NCBI RefSeq assembly: GCF_004923315.1
Contig: NZ_CP039649.1
Location: 520,001-584,000, forward strand
Length of the DNA: 64,000 nt
Source: Azospirillum sp. TSA2s
GTDB taxonomy: Bacteria; Pseudomonadota; Alphaproteobacteria; Azospirillales; Azospirillaceae
Direction of reading: 5' to 3'
This document shows positions 63,986 through 64,000 of this stretch, in pieces (positions within the stretch are counted from its first letter, which is position 1; each line of letters starts with the position of its first letter). The notes under the pieces were generated by a model, which saw nothing but the letters and a program-made list of their open reading frames with translations, was not told the origin of the DNA and did not search any database. The position numbers and the translations under genes are program-made.

Positions 63986-64000
63986 ATGACGGCAGCCCGC
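63986..64000 (+). CDS. Start of next gene (only first five codons in window)
   Basis: ATG at 63986, with GGAG 12 bases upstream, begins MTAAR before the window ends. Its place after cdd suggests another salvage gene such as a nucleoside phosphorylase, but there is not enough sequence to name it. Confidence 0.4.

Overview
The window is high-GC DNA with coding density, gene order and protein families typical of an alphaproteobacterium. The block dgt–argS–SPOR protein–nagZ–scpA–scpB–tatA–tatB–tatC is a hallmark of that class. Together with a Liv-type transporter, a fused cytochrome oxidase subunit I/III and ErpA, it suggests Rhodospirillales, most likely an Azospirillum-like bacterium. The genus is an inference; no rRNA is present.

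Layout. 1-4.6 kb: the end of sbcD and all of sbcC (DNA-end processing). 4.6-18 kb, minus strand: a MoxR ATPase, a cupin, alaS, tatCBA, scpB/scpA, a site-2 protease, nagZ, a SPOR protein, argS and dgt. 18-20.1 kb, plus strand: erpA, xthA and a helical protein of unknown function, then tRNA-Ser(UGA). 20.2-21.3 kb: a short AT-rich foreign insert beside the tRNA, carrying one gene with a HEPN-like RNase motif. 21.4-25.3 kb: two unrecognised genes, one with a Cys/His layout like CNF/BLF1-type deamidases, and pepN. 25.4-29 kb: a small cytochrome c, a CoxG-like protein, a lipoprotein, folK, a FolB-like protein and a 52-residue protein. 29.1-33.8 kb: an RND efflux operon with a trailing CheY-like protein and a palindromic operator. 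33.9-38.4 kb: a possible amidohydrolase remnant, a glycosyltransferase, an atypical ClpP, a PRC-barrel protein and an OpgC-like acyltransferase. 38.8-43.1 kb: a second RND pump. 43.3-50.2 kb: a cytochrome c oxidase module (CtaG-like factor, triheme cytochrome, subunit II, fused subunit I/III). 50.4-53.6 kb: a DUF2391/TIGR02588 membrane pair and a ClC-type channel. 53.6-59.7 kb: a periplasmic protein and a complete Liv-type ABC transporter preceded by a TPP riboswitch. 59.7-64 kb: an EamA permease, a repeat element, a [2Fe-2S] protein, two nucleoside-type ABC permeases and cytidine deaminase.

How parts work together. The most striking link is the TPP riboswitch directly upstream of a branched-chain-amino-acid-type ABC transporter. 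It predicts that this system imports thiamine or a thiamine precursor rather than amino acids. The two RND systems each pair a membrane-fusion protein with a pump. The oxidase genes form a terminal-oxidase module with their own assembly factor. The nucleoside permeases lie next to cytidine deaminase and suggest pyrimidine salvage.

Non-coding signals include the riboswitch, a TetR-type operator palindrome, several intrinsic terminators, and two copies of a palindromic GC-rich repeat about 56 kb apart, one of which is interrupted by a 57-bp insertion. No CRISPR array, rRNA, intact insertion sequence or integrase was seen.
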